From Pithys albifrons albifrons (lineage: Eukaryota; Chordata; Aves; Passeriformes; Thamnophilidae): a DNA stretch of 64,000 nt. A model generated the notes under the pieces. It was not told where the DNA came from and did not search any database. It saw nothing but the letters and a program-made list of their open reading frames with translations. Location of the stretch: contig NC_092467.1 in NCBI RefSeq assembly GCF_047495875.1, forward strand, positions 23,331,066-23,395,065. Reading direction: 5' to 3'. Within the stretch, counting starts at the first letter, position 1. Each line of letters begins with the position of its first letter. Of this stretch, positions 1 through 10,080 are shown piece by piece. Both the position numbers and the translations under genes were made by a program.

Positions 1-600
1 TATTGATCCCTTTGCAAAGTGAGAAGTGAACTAAAATTAATGTCAATTCCACTGCTCGGATCAATAGCCGGAGTTATTTTAATCTGGATTTGCGCAAGGT
101 GCTAAATTAAAAAAAATCAGCATAGAGGTAGAAAAGTAGCAGCTCCTTACTCCACCTGTGCCCACTGCCTCCCCAGCACCCAAATATTCCCTCCAGCTGA
201 TTACCCTGCAATCCATATTTTTTTAATTAAGAAGGTCAGTTAGTTTTCTTGGTTTTGGGTTCTGTATTTAAACCTATGACATTTTGACATTGGGAGTGTA
301 TTAACGATAGATTTTCATAATGACTGGTCCGCGGCTGCGTAATCTGTCCCTGTTGCTGGGGAGTGAGGAGGTGCTGAGCGAGAAAGGAGCAACAGAGAAC
401 GAAAAAGGAAGTGGGAGCTGAAAAAAAATTAAATTTGGCTGGCTGAGATATTGTAATGTGTTGATTTATTCCTGGTGTAATGAAGTTTGCAAACGAATAA
501 ATGGCCATAGTGATTCATAGTATCCTACAGGAGTGTCAAGTGTTGCGGCCAGATTACTAATTTATGAAATACATTTAACGTAATGGGGTGAAAGCACAAG
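1..600. promoter_or_regulatory. Candidate conserved non-coding element, intron 1
   Basis: AT-rich DNA with several homeodomain-type words (AAATTAATG near 35, TTAATTAA at 223-230) mixed with retained CpGs in non-island context (GGTCCGCGGCTGCG near 327). It has no repeat character and no credible coding frame. That texture is typical of vertebrate enhancers near developmental genes. The call is inference from composition, and the edges are approximate. Confidence 0.35.
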
Positions 601-659
601 TAAAAATAGAAAAGCAGGCAGAGGTGGTTGCCTTTTTTTTCCCTAGAAATCCATGTTTT

Positions 660-1140
660 TCTGTGATTGCTCAGTTTCACTTCCATGTTAATGAATGTTT
701 ATTTCTGAGAACAGTGGCTTATTTGCATGCATTTCTTTAGTGCATATAATTATGTGTGAGTGCATATACATATATGTGTGTGTGTGTATAAAAATATATA
801 TATATATATTTACATGGTTACATAAGCCCTCAGCCAGTGGCGCAGTTTCCTGACCTCCAGGTTTTGTTCAGCCTCATGTGAAGCAGCAGAGCAAGTGTAC
901 CCAGGACTGCAGTGCTGACCAGGATGCCCTTGGCATCCCTCGCTCTTCTTCTCTCTCTTGCTCTCTGTGGCAAGAACTCAACGACAAAGTTATTTAAAAT
1001 TTGGAAGAGAGCGAATCCGTTAATGTGAGATACATAATCTGGTAATTTAGCAATGATGTCTGTAAGGATGGGTGCCAAATGAGGAAGCAAAGAGATGATG
1101 TCTACTCATCTTCACAATTCATAACAGTCAGTGGAGCGGC
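660..1140. promoter_or_regulatory. Candidate conserved non-coding element, intron 1
   Basis: It holds an octamer word (ATTTGCAT, 721-728), a TA/TG simple repeat, and then a repeat-free block with words such as AAGTTATTTAAAATTTGG and GTTAATGTGAG. On the minus strand 830-1090 is open for 86 codons but has no ATG at its start. I read the open frame as incidental to constrained DNA, not as a gene. Confidence 0.3.
741..811. repeat. TA/TG compound simple repeat
   Basis: Alternating TA, CA and TG dinucleotides, ending in a run of about nine TA units around 794-809. It is directly visible and likely polymorphic. Confidence 0.85.
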
Positions 1141-1858
1141 TGGGTACAGGATGGGAGAGAGGAAATGCTATCACTGAACTGCATTAAAGCCCCAGACTGG
1201 ATTTCATACACTTTGTTAACCTAGGCTCCTTCATTCATGGAGTACAAAAGGCACTCCATTAGGGAGACACTCTTTCACTAAGTTTTATTTGAGATGTTTG
1301 ACCCTCTGGATTTAAGAGGCACAATTTGTAACAGCTTTTTATTATTATATGATTTTTCTGGCCCTTTGAGCTCCAGCGGCTAGTATATTGTTTCAAAGTT
1401 ATAGTCCTTGTATTTTAAGCTGGGTTCTGGGGCCTGAATGGCAGGCAGCGGAAGCTTAAAAGAAAAGACATGAGACTGATTGGGGGAGAAAATAACAACA
1501 CAAAAAGCCACTGCGAACTGGAGGAGATACAGAAAGGAGCGTTTTCCCTTCTTTCACCCTGGGAGGGGGTTGTGGCTGGGTGGGTGGCTGCAGCCAACCT
1601 GGGAGGCTCAGCAAGATGTGAGACAGAAATTTTGTTAACATTTTCCTCTAAATGTTAATGGCACATCCAGGGCAGTTTACAAATCTACTTAAGAGTGAGT
1701 GCATTAGGAACTAAAATTACTGATCCATCCTCTCTTGTCCCCGACCCGAAAGGCAGACTCTTACAGAGATCAGATGGCAGAAGCACCCATTATGATTTTA
1801 AATATTGTCAGAGACGCCAGGCCTTTTACTGGGAAAGTCTCTTCTCCACTGGCTAACA

Positions 1859-1915
1859 GGGACTGTGTGTGCATGTGTGGGTGTTTGTGTATTACACACA
1901 CACACCCACAGTCCC
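1859..1915 (+). repeat. TG/CA inverted repeat forming a hairpin
   Basis: GGGACTGTG at 1859-1867 is the exact reverse complement of CACAGTCCC at 1907-1915. The DNA between them is TG-rich on the left and CA-rich on the right, so the stem can continue inward after an asymmetric bulge. It lies on the sense strand of RNF220 intron 1. It could fold in pre-mRNA, but the bulge makes a standard microRNA precursor doubtful. Confidence 0.6.
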
Positions 1916-2499
1916 ATTCCTACATTCTAATGATGTGTATACATACATATGATGGGTTTGAGTACTCTGTGTGTGAATACTTATCTACTCATAGGTACTG
2001 TGAGATTGAGAGAAAACACATATGTGTGATATAAGTCTCAGGTCTTGTGCACAGTATAACCTTGTATGCTGGTTGATTTGGGTTAACTATGTACAATGGA
2101 TATTTTTATGTTGTTTCTACACTCCCTTCCCAAGCAAATAGTGGTGTGTGTATGCGGAGGCCTTCTTAAGTTTATTGCAGTTCTATATACATGCTACTTG
2201 CAATATAAAATTCCAATTATAATTTGCAGTTACTAGGTTAATTTTAGACTGAACCTTTTTTATTAGTACATTATTAAATCTGCATGTTATTATATTTGGT
2301 TTGCCTTTCATTCATCCGCAGTGGATGATACCCTTTAACCTGGAGGGCCAGGGCTGATTCCACTAGCGTGTGAAGTTGTCTATTGATTTTCTTGAATGAG
2401 AACAGTTGTGCGTCTCTGGCCAGTGGCTTGTAACACATGTGGCCATCCTGCTGCTGGAGCATCCTGGGGAGATGAGTGCAGTAACCTGACCAGTTGTGT

Positions 2500-2526
2500 T
2501 TTCTTTCCTTTTCTGTTTCCTTGCAG
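2500..2526 (+). other. RNF220: RNF220 exon 2 splice acceptor
   Basis: An almost pure pyrimidine stretch from about 2498 leads to TTGCAG at 2521-2526. A coding exon homologous to RNF220 follows within 120 bases, so I take 2527 as the first exon base. Possible branch-point adenines lie in the GTAACCTGACC stretch around 2481-2491. Confidence 0.8.
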
Positions 2527-2642
2527 TGTTCGAAGGGTGATGATGCTCCAGTAATTTTCCCCGCTCCATTCCTAGGCATCGCTTTGCTTTCCTTCCAAGG
2601 AAGATCATTCTGCTTGTGATCCTGCTGAGGAAAGACACTCCG
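2527..2642 (+). other. RNF220: RNF220 5' UTR segment within exon 2
   Basis: This is the leader from the acceptor to the initiator ATG. It contains a stop (TGA, 2541-2543) in frame with the main reading frame, and no in-frame ATG after it. Translation of the known protein therefore cannot start further upstream in this exon. A GTG at 2616 extends the open frame but is not a credible start. Confidence 0.75.
2540..2554 (+). promoter_or_regulatory. Minimal upstream ORF (4 codons) in RNF220 leader
   Basis: Two adjacent ATGs followed by CTC, CAG and TAA form a four-codon uORF that ends 88 bases before the RNF220 start. The first ATG has G at -3 and A at +4, an adequate context. Short uORFs of this kind usually lower or condition translation of the main frame. 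Whether ribosomes use it here is unknown. Confidence 0.5.
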
Positions 2643-3267
2643 ATGGACTTACACCGGGCAGCGTTCAAGATGGAGAACTCACCCTATCTCCCCAACCCAC
2701 TGGCCTCCCCAGCACTGATGGTTCTTGCTTCCACTGCTGAAGCCAGCCGTGATGCTTCCATTCCCTGCCAGCAGCCGAGGCCTTTTGGGGTCCCTGTGTC
2801 AGCAGATAAGGACGTGCATATTCCCTTTACCAATGGCTCATATACTTTTGCCTCCATGTACCACCGTCAAGGTGGGGTGCCAGGAGCATTTGCAAACCGT
2901 GACTTTCCTCCATCCTTGCTTCACCTCCACCCCCAGTTTGCACCCCCCAACCTGGACTGCAGCCCTATCAGTATGTTGAACCACAGCGGTGTTGGGGCTT
3001 TCCGCCCCTTTGCATCTACTGAAGACCGGGAGAGCTACCAGTCAGCCTTTACGCCGGCCAAGCGCCTGAAAAACTGCCATGACACTGACTCACCCCATCT
3101 GCGCTTCTCGGACACTGATGGGAAGGAGTACGAGTTTGGCTCGCAGCTCCCTTCCAGCTCCCCCGGCTCCCTCAAAGTTGATGATACAGGGAAGAAGATC
3201 TTTGCAGTTTCTGGCCTCATTTCTGACCGTGAGACCTCATCTAGTCCCGAAGACCGAAGTGACAGAT
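2643..3267 (+). CDS. RNF220: RNF220 E3 ubiquitin ligase, first coding exon (residues 1-208)
   Basis: RNF220 is a RING-type E3 ubiquitin ligase. Published work links it to SIN3B, to beta-catenin stabilisation with USP7, and to GLI signalling with ZC4H2 in neural patterning. This exon encodes only the N-terminal arm, from MDLHRAAFKM to SSSPEDRSDR. By memory it is nearly identical to the human protein, with scattered conservative changes. Visible features are a Pro/Ser-rich low-complexity arm, His-Leu repeats near 93-96, a basic PAKRLK at 138-143 that resembles a monopartite nuclear signal, and Ser-Pro sites at 150-151, 173-174 and 201-202. The central RNF220 domain and the C-terminal RING are not here; the family protein is about 566 residues. 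The start at 2643 follows the known N-terminus and an in-frame upstream stop. The exon ends in phase 1 (the T of a Cys codon) at a good donor. Met10 (2670) has a stronger Kozak context than Met1. Confidence 0.95.
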
Positions 3268-3273
3268 GTAAGT
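3266..3273 (+). other. RNF220: RNF220 exon 2 splice donor
   Basis: AT|GTAAGT, with GT at 3268-3269, follows codon 208 plus one base. Homology to RNF220 continues with Cys at this point, so the next exon should begin with the last two bases of a Cys codon. Read-through would add five residues (CKYLY) and stop at 3282-3284, giving a 213-residue product. Confidence 0.88.
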
Positions 3274-4379
3274 ACCTCTATTGACTTGGTGGTGGTTCTT
3301 TAATTGTGCCTCATTGAGGTACTCAACAGGTGAATGTCCCACAGTGCTGTGATACTTGCTGGAGGTGGAGCAAAGCAGCCTTTCCTGCATGCTGAGCTCA
3401 GCCACGCAATATTGCCTTGTTATTCTAAAAGGACATTGACAGATTTTAGGGTGAGATGCTTGTGAAGGAAAGTCGCCTTCCACCACATGCTGGAGAGGTG
3501 ATGTTGACAATGCAGAAAGCTGTCCATGCCCCTTTGTGAGGCTATAGGTCCTGGTACATGTATGTGTGTAAACAAGGATGCAGCTGGAGTGTGTAGCCAG
3601 AAACTTTACCAAAACTTGCAGCAAGCATGTGCCCCCTGCTTCTTCAGGTGTTTCTTTATGACCTTTTTCTTCATGCACACGATTCTTATAGCAAATGCAT
3701 CACTGTCAGGATTCATGCCTCTAGTTAGGACTTTCCCTCTAGTTAACTTAAGAATATTTCTGTCCACTGAGCCCCTCTTTAAGACATAAACCCAAATTGT
3801 TCTTACAATTCAATAAGCTGTTGCATATTGTGCTTTCTCAGAGTGTTTCCATCATTGGGTGCCCATTGAAAGGTGATGTACCCTTTTGCAGGCCAGTGGT
3901 AGGACTGAAGGAACCTAGTCCACTTGTTCATGAGTATAACTCCATGCTCTCCCATCACCTTGTCCCTTTTGGTGTTGCCTACACAGAGAGGCAGATCTGT
4001 CCTTCAGGAAGGGCAGGCTTCCAGGTTTGTGGAGCTGGGAGGTGACCCACGATGGGGAGTGGTCTAGGGGCAGCAGAGCATGGTACCCCAAGGAAGAGCA
4101 CTAACTTATGATTATAGTTTTCCTGTAAATCCAGAGATGTAGATCAAGGAGTGAGTGGTTTGCTTTTCACATGGGCTCCTTTGTTCTTTATATTTTCTTC
4201 CTACAAAACCATTTTATTATTGTTATTGTTATTACTTTTTTTAAAACCAAAAACCTGCTGCACTGTACCTTCCTCTCCCTTTCAGATGTGATTTTCCTTC
4301 TCCCCTTTATGATACTGAGGAGAGTAATAGAGACATTGTGGCTCTCTCTCCCCTGTCGGCGCAGCTTCCTCAGGCTGTC
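3274..4379. other. Intronic sequence, nothing recognised
   Basis: Single-copy sequence with several chance open frames on both strands. No exon, transposon or simple repeat was identified. Confidence 0.55.
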
Positions 4380-4600
4380 TCCTTGAATTAGGCACTGTGC
4401 TAACTTACCGGCGCTAAAAGGCGTCTGCCTAAACCCAGCGTACCTTTTCAATAAAAGTCATCATAAAATCAACCTGCCTTGTAAATCTATCGCTCTTTGG
4501 TTTTGAAATATGCTGCGTGTCTTTTATGTCGGCATTTGAGAGGGTAGGATGATTCCTACTGAAGGCAAGAGCCGTGTATTTCTTGCAGTACCAATGTGAT
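4380..4600. promoter_or_regulatory. Candidate conserved non-coding element
   Basis: It retains isolated CpGs in AT-rich DNA (TTACCGGCGCTAAAAGGCG near 4407, CTATCGCTC near 4487, ATGTCGGC near 4527) together with AATAAAAGTCATCATAAAATC. An AATAAA at 4450-4455 is the first poly(A)-signal-like hexamer I noticed in intron 2, but nothing else marks a transcript end. The call rests on composition only. Confidence 0.35.
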
Positions 4601-7239
4601 CTCTTATCTCTTTCCCCACTCTCCTTCTGATCCACCTCTAGCTGTGCTACTTTTTGTGCCCTAAGCTCCTCTCATTGTTTAGCATCTCCTCTCCCTCCTT
4701 TTGGGTCCATAGGCAAAGTGGCTGTAGGTGGGAGCACATGTGGATATGTATATGTATAAGCTGGTAATATAATTACCCATAGGGGAGGCAGGTGAGATGG
4801 TACAGCTTACAGACATAGTTGCTGATGCTCTTTCCCTTATCGATATAACCTGGCTGTGAAAATGAAGCTTGCGTGAAAGAGTGCTCTGGGAGATAGCGGC
4901 TGAGGAGTGGGTCTGCTAACTAAATGAATTTAGAGCACATCAGCTGCTATGGATCTTGCTGGCAAAATCCTGTCAGATACCCCATTTAAAGAAGTAAATC
5001 TGTTAAATGAATTAGACCACGTGGAGCACAGCTGCGGACAGACAGACGCGTCCACGTCCACCGCTCTGCCTTGCCTTCTGCCAACAGCGTGTGCCGAACG
5101 TGGGTCTGCTCCTTCCTGGGAGCAGATGGGGCTTTGCACAGGCACGTGTGAAAGGCAGGCAGGGTGACACCAGCTCCCTGTGCCACTGCCAGTGCCATGG
5201 CAGGGGACTTGCAAGGGAAAGGAAGCAGAATAAAAACTTTGCAGGCAGCTTGGAAAACTTGGGCAGAAGTGGAAGGTGTTTTGTCATATTGCTTTTGTTA
5301 CCCATGTTTTTAAATTTAAGATGCTTTGCTGTGCAGTAGAGCTGAGCAAATGCAGCATTCCTGATATTTTGTTGACATTAAAATTCTTCTGTAACCACCA
5401 GGACAGTGTACACTAAATATGTCTGTTGGCTCTGTATCATATTCCCATCACATATAGATACTGCACCATGGAAACTTCCCTCCATTAAGACAGCAAGTTG
5501 ATTTGGTGTGTGCGTACACATGTATGGGTGTGTTTGCTGGTCGCCAAGAGAGCAAGTGGTAGAGCTTTTTAGGGGATCCTAACGGTGTTTGGTGTTGACC
5601 ATAAGAAAAAACTTCTACAGTGAGGAACTCAAGAGATCACAGTTTGCAGATATAATGGTGATCCTGTTTTGCATTATCGTTTGCATGTGTTTTTGGAGTT
5701 TTTATATAAGTGTATACTTGGGGTGTTTGTTGTCTCTGAGAAGTTTTGTGGATTCCTTCTGTAATTGTTATATATAACCCTTTGTAAAAGCTGCCTACTT
5801 TTGCTCCTGATGGAGAATCTGTTGCAGGTAGGTGGCTGTAGCTGGAAGGTAAAAATGAAATTAGGTTTTTCTACAACTGCGAGCAAAAATTGTAAAAATT
5901 TCTTAGATCAGCAACACCTTCCCATGTCTGATGGGTGCTTTTCAGGTTTGCAGAGCTCAACCATTTTGTTGTATTTTTCGGATTGCTGAAAGGGGTTGTG
6001 TTACATGGAAGCTGAATCACTGTGATTTCTCCACACAGTCTTCTGCTCCACTGCACAGAAGTATTTTTTGAATAGCTCATTAAAATATTTGTTTTATCCC
6101 ATAGCTTAAATGGTAATTTTCTAAGAAACTTCCATTAAAAAAAATTCAATCACTGAGTTTTAATTCTCCTGAAGAGTAGGTTTATGCTTGAAATACTTTG
6201 CAACAAAGCAAGGTTCAAAGTCAGTCATTTCCACCTCTAGGAGTGTTTGAAAGGTGCTTATTTAGTCCTTTTCATCATGGGAAGAAAATTTCAGCCTGTT
6301 TTCACCAGCAGAGGAAATCTGAAGAATTCAGTAAAATCATTTGGGATATGTGCTGGTATATTCCAGATTAGTACCAGGCCCTGTAAGATACATGTTTGTG
6401 CAGTAGAGATTGCTCAGCCTTTTGGGTGACCCTTTCTGTACTTTGAAAGCAGGGTGTTGCTTTGACCCATCCCACAAAGGCACAGTATTTCCTTTGGCAT
6501 ACATTTGGGTGGGATTGTGCTCTTTATTAATCAGCAAATTGGACCAAGGTGTCTGCATTTAGATAAGTTACCTCTTGCTGTAAAAAGAGACATGTAAAAT
6601 TCAGGACATCCGGAGTGTTGGAGTGTACGGGGGCACGTAGAAAAGTGGAGCCTTTACAGGGAGAAACAGACATACTGTGTACTAGATGGGTTCATTCCCT
6701 TAGGTGCTTACTGAAAGAAATAATGCCATTTGTTAGAATTTAGGGCCTTCTTGTAAAACATGTGTTAAAGGCACTGGAAGACATATTTTATGAGTTTCCT
6801 TTAATAAGCGTACAATAATTGAGATTCCTAGAAGGAGTGGAAATAAATGGCATGTTCCTTTCTGCAAAAGAGATCTATAGCCCTATTTTAAGACCAGGGA
6901 AAAAAAAAGATTCCTGGTTTTGTTTTTTTACTTTCAATAAAATCTGTCCTAGTGCCTTTCTATGTCCAGGCACAGTGGCATTCCTTTCCCATGAAGTGAC
7001 AGGCAGAGGTCTGTGCTGAAGCTGGGACCTTGTGACAGAGAACTGGACCTTGTCAGAGCAGACATCTTTGCCATCCCTGCAGGGCTGCCCTGCCTCAGCC
7101 TCCCTGGGATCACAGGAGATGGTTTCCCATTGCTGTCTGCTGTTTGGTCTCTGTCATGTGTTGTCTGAGACTTCTTGTCGAGCACAGACCAATATGTGAA
7201 GGTGATGCTCTACTTCCTGGACACTGATTTAGTTTCCTG
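4601..7239. other. Intronic sequence, nothing firm
   Basis: Ordinary AT-leaning sequence, with an A-run at about 6900-6909. A CpG-containing patch around 5030-5110 gives overlapping short open frames but no start, splice or homology support. Confidence 0.5.
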
Positions 7240-7350
7240 TCTCTGGCCAGAGTCTGGCTCTCTAAGTCTCAGTTTCCCTGCTCCTGCTGGTGGCTCTTAC
7301 CCAGCTCCTGGTGTGCCGTGAGGATGAGCAATTGAGCTGGGAGCAGGCTG
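7240..7350 (+). mobile_element. Possible MIR SINE remnant
   Basis: TAAGTCTCAGTTTCCCTG, followed downstream by GTGCCGTGAGGATGAGCAA, resembles the MIR core ('cctcagtttcc' and then a 'tgtgaggattaa' box) in the same order and spacing. The match is degraded. Confidence 0.35.
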
Positions 7351-8549
7351 GGACCCCTTGAGATCATCCCTTGGGTTTGCTGTGGGGTCAGATCTATTAA
7401 CAGTATTTTGATTATTATTATTTTCAATAAATATTAAACCTCAGTTATCGGAACAGAGTTTGTGCTGCAACTGGTTTCTTTTCTGCATGAGAAGTTGTGT
7501 GTCATATTAGTGAGCAATTTGTTCCACTTTGGGGTTTTAAAGAACATCTCTAGCATGCAGTTAGTTTTCCTTTTGAAACAACTGGTTTGTTATTGATCAA
7601 GAGTAAATTGCACTTCAGGTGATGGACATGAGGGCTATGATGACCACAACATGAATTCCTGAATAACGTTGTGCTTTGGAAATCAGATTGAAGACTGTAC
7701 AGGCACCCACTGGCTCAGATATGCATGTGTTGGGATTTGTGTTTGTGGGTTGGCATCTATGCAGCGAGATGTGTGTGTGTACATGTGCTGGGGGGAGGAA
7801 GGTTTTTTTTCTTGTATATTATGGCAGAACAATGACTTGGATGGGGAATGCATATGTGGACGTATCCATTGCTCGCAACACTTTCCACTGGGATGCACCA
7901 CTACCAAGGCCAGTAAAATTTGGGGTCTAATGCGAAGTGATGCTTTGCTGCTAATAATAATAAGCTGTGACCATGGAAAATTGAAAGCTTAGCTCTGCTT
8001 ATGAAATAATGAAATAAGTCAAGTGGAATGTTTCTTTCCCTTTTGCAGTGCCTTGCTTGATGAAGGAGGAGTGAAGGGGCACCAGTGGATTTTCTGAAAG
8101 GGTGGGAAGGCAGATGGGCAGTAGCAGAGATGATGGCTATGCGTCCATCGCAGTTTCACCACCAAAAACACACCAGCCTCATGGCTGAGTGAGGTGTGCT
8201 GCATGGAAGGAGGTCTTGGAGCATGCAGTGATCACCTCCTCTTCCTGCTTTTCTGGCAACAACCTTCCTGCTCCCTCTGCAAACTGTTGCCGAGATCCCT
8301 TTCCATGCGGTCCGGCTTGATTGTCTTGTTGGGATAAAGAAATGTTTGAACAGTTAAAGTGGGGAAGGGCTGGATGGGAGCAGCCCCTGCCGGCTGCAGG
8401 GCCATCTGGCCTGCCTTGGATCTGCTGGTCTCCAGTTTATATTTCTCTTTCTGTTATTTGGGGCTATCTGGTGCACTCAGAATACCTAATCACCATGGTG
8501 AGAGAAGGGATAGAGCTGCTTCCCTTTCCCATGAATTGTCATGCAGAGC
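7351..8549. other. Intronic sequence, nothing firm
   Basis: Contains a small AT-rich patch (ATTATTATTATTTTCAATAAA, about 7408-7428) and TG-rich stretches near 7765-7785. No exon or named repeat. Confidence 0.5.
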
Positions 8550-9080
8550 CCGGCCGGGCGCTGCTCTCCACAGCCCTCATTTGCTGTCCTCGCCCGCTCT
8601 TGGCAGAAGGATGGCTTTTAATTGATCGTTTGAGGGGGAGGGCTGGGGCTGTTTTCTCCTCCAAAATGTTTCCCCGCGCAGCCGCTGCTATCCAGCCAGC
8701 CTTCCTGTCATCTCAGCCATGCCAGAGATGCCTTGTGCCCTTTCTCTTCCTTTTTGGACTCCCCAGGAGCCAGTGTCAGGGCTTGTAACCACTCTCCTCG
8801 GAGTGCTGAGCAACACTGAAATGTCATATTTATCCATCTCCTGCTGGAGAGATGGGCACGGACACACTAAATATTTATTGCTCCTCTTTCACCCTGTGTG
8901 TCTGAATGCTGGCAGGAGGGTATTTATTGTACAATTGCAGGACAACCCCCACACCTTGCTTGGTATTTCCCATCAAAACCACGGTCCCCAAACTGCTGGG
9001 CAAACCTTGCTTTTCGAGAAGGAATGAATCACATTAAATCTTCAGCCCCATCGATCAGACTCGACTGCTGTCAGAGAATT
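8550..9080. promoter_or_regulatory. Candidate conserved non-coding element
   Basis: Includes GGCTTTTAATTGATCG near 8612, CACACTAAATATTTATTG near 8862 and CATTAAATCTTCAGCCCCATCGATCAGACTCG near 9031, with retained CpGs and no repeat character. It sits just upstream of an old MIR copy. This is inference from sequence texture. Confidence 0.3.
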
Positions 9081-9124
9081 GTGGCAGGAGAAATGCAGGC
9101 AGACTTGGCGGCTGCCATGCTGTG

Positions 9125-9300
9125 CTGGGGATCGGGAATCCTGACCTCGGGCATGGCTTGGAGTCACGGTTTCCCGATCCCTAACAGGGGGGTAGTGATA
9201 CCTCCCTCACAGCGGAGTGTGCCGCTTTGATATCTTCTGACAGAAGACACTAGGCAAGGGCAAAGTATTAGTATTATTAATATAGTACAGTTAGTAGAAT
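9125..9300 (+). mobile_element. MIR SINE, nearly full-length remnant
   Basis: Three MIR landmarks occur in order. They are a degraded 'cctcagtttcc' (GTCACGGTTTCCCGATC, about 9163), GATACCTCCCTCACAG (about 9198, matching the consensus 'taccTACCTCACAGgg' region), and a 3' end with GACACTAGGCAAGGGCAAAGTATTAGTATTATTA (in two parts, 9246-9279). The copy is ancient but unusually readable. It abuts a conserved-looking block, so it may have been retained. Confidence 0.6.
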
Positions 9301-9879
9301 ATTATGAACTATTATAAATCATTACTGCTAAACTACAGTTATTAAAGGAAATGACCAAAGTGCACTTTGCAAGCCAGGCTCTCTGACAGTTAAAACATTG
9401 TTTTATTATTTTACTTGCTAACTTGCAAAATTCAAGAGTTAGCAACAGTTTCCTGGTTGATTGGTAGTGATTGCGTAAGAAATTGGGAGAAGAGGGGGGA
9501 ATGGGCGAACATTTCAGGAGGGAGAGAATGAATGAGCCTTAGTGCCTCTGTGATTTATTTTTCTTTCTTTGATATTTTGAAGGTCTCAAAGGAAAGAGAT
9601 GTACTCAGGCATGGGCCTAATCCTGGTCTGTAGGAGTGAAAGGCAATGAGGTCTTAATGTTTCTGGAATTCCCCAGTGAAAAAAAGTAAAACTGAAGGTG
9701 TTTGTGAATCACTGCTGGTTGTTATTTGTTTGATATCATTTAGACAAGTCCCATTAAATGCTAGCAGCAGATTCATTTTCCCCTCTTTGTTTGCCTTCCA
9801 AGGAGCAGAAAACAGGCATAATTATATTTTACGTGAGACTGTAAGATTTCCTCTCATCTCTTTTTTTTCTGGCTAATAT
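9301..9879. other. AT-rich intronic sequence
   Basis: AT-rich DNA around 9265-9350 continues from the MIR tail. Otherwise nothing recognised. Confidence 0.5.
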
Positions 9880-10080
9880 CTGCAGCTATAAAATAAATTC
9901 CATTTGTGCATACATGGTGTTAGACTGAGGTAAATAACTGTCATCTAAAATCTGTCTAACCTTAATCTGCATCAGGAGCACTATAGAGAACTGTACCCAT
10001 TTGTATAATATTAAGCTTTATTTTTATTATGGATTTCTAATGCAAATTCATAGTGGGAGCAAAGTTGTTTTCTTTTAATA
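9880..10080. promoter_or_regulatory. Candidate conserved non-coding element with octamer
   Basis: AT-rich, repeat-free block containing TATAATATTAAGCTTTATTT and an exact ATGCAAAT POU octamer at 10040-10047. The open frames in it are trivial. Conservation is inferred, not shown. Confidence 0.3.

Larger units (their letters stand above)
1..2526 (+). other. RNF220: RNF220 intron 1, 3' part
   Basis: This is intronic sequence upstream of the coding exon; the first, non-coding exon must lie outside the window. It ends in a strong polypyrimidine tract and AG at 2521-2526. The left 600 bases and roughly 660-1140 look like conserved non-coding DNA. A TA/TG simple repeat lies at 741-811 and a TG/CA hairpin at 1859-1915. 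Between 1140 and 1850, and from 1916 to 2480, I see only AT-rich single-copy sequence with no exon or transposon I can name. Confidence 0.75.

Noticed and set aside
2616..2642. In-frame GTG extension upstream of the RNF220 ATG
   Set aside because: Non-ATG codon in weak context; the known RNF220 N-terminus begins at the ATG at 2643.
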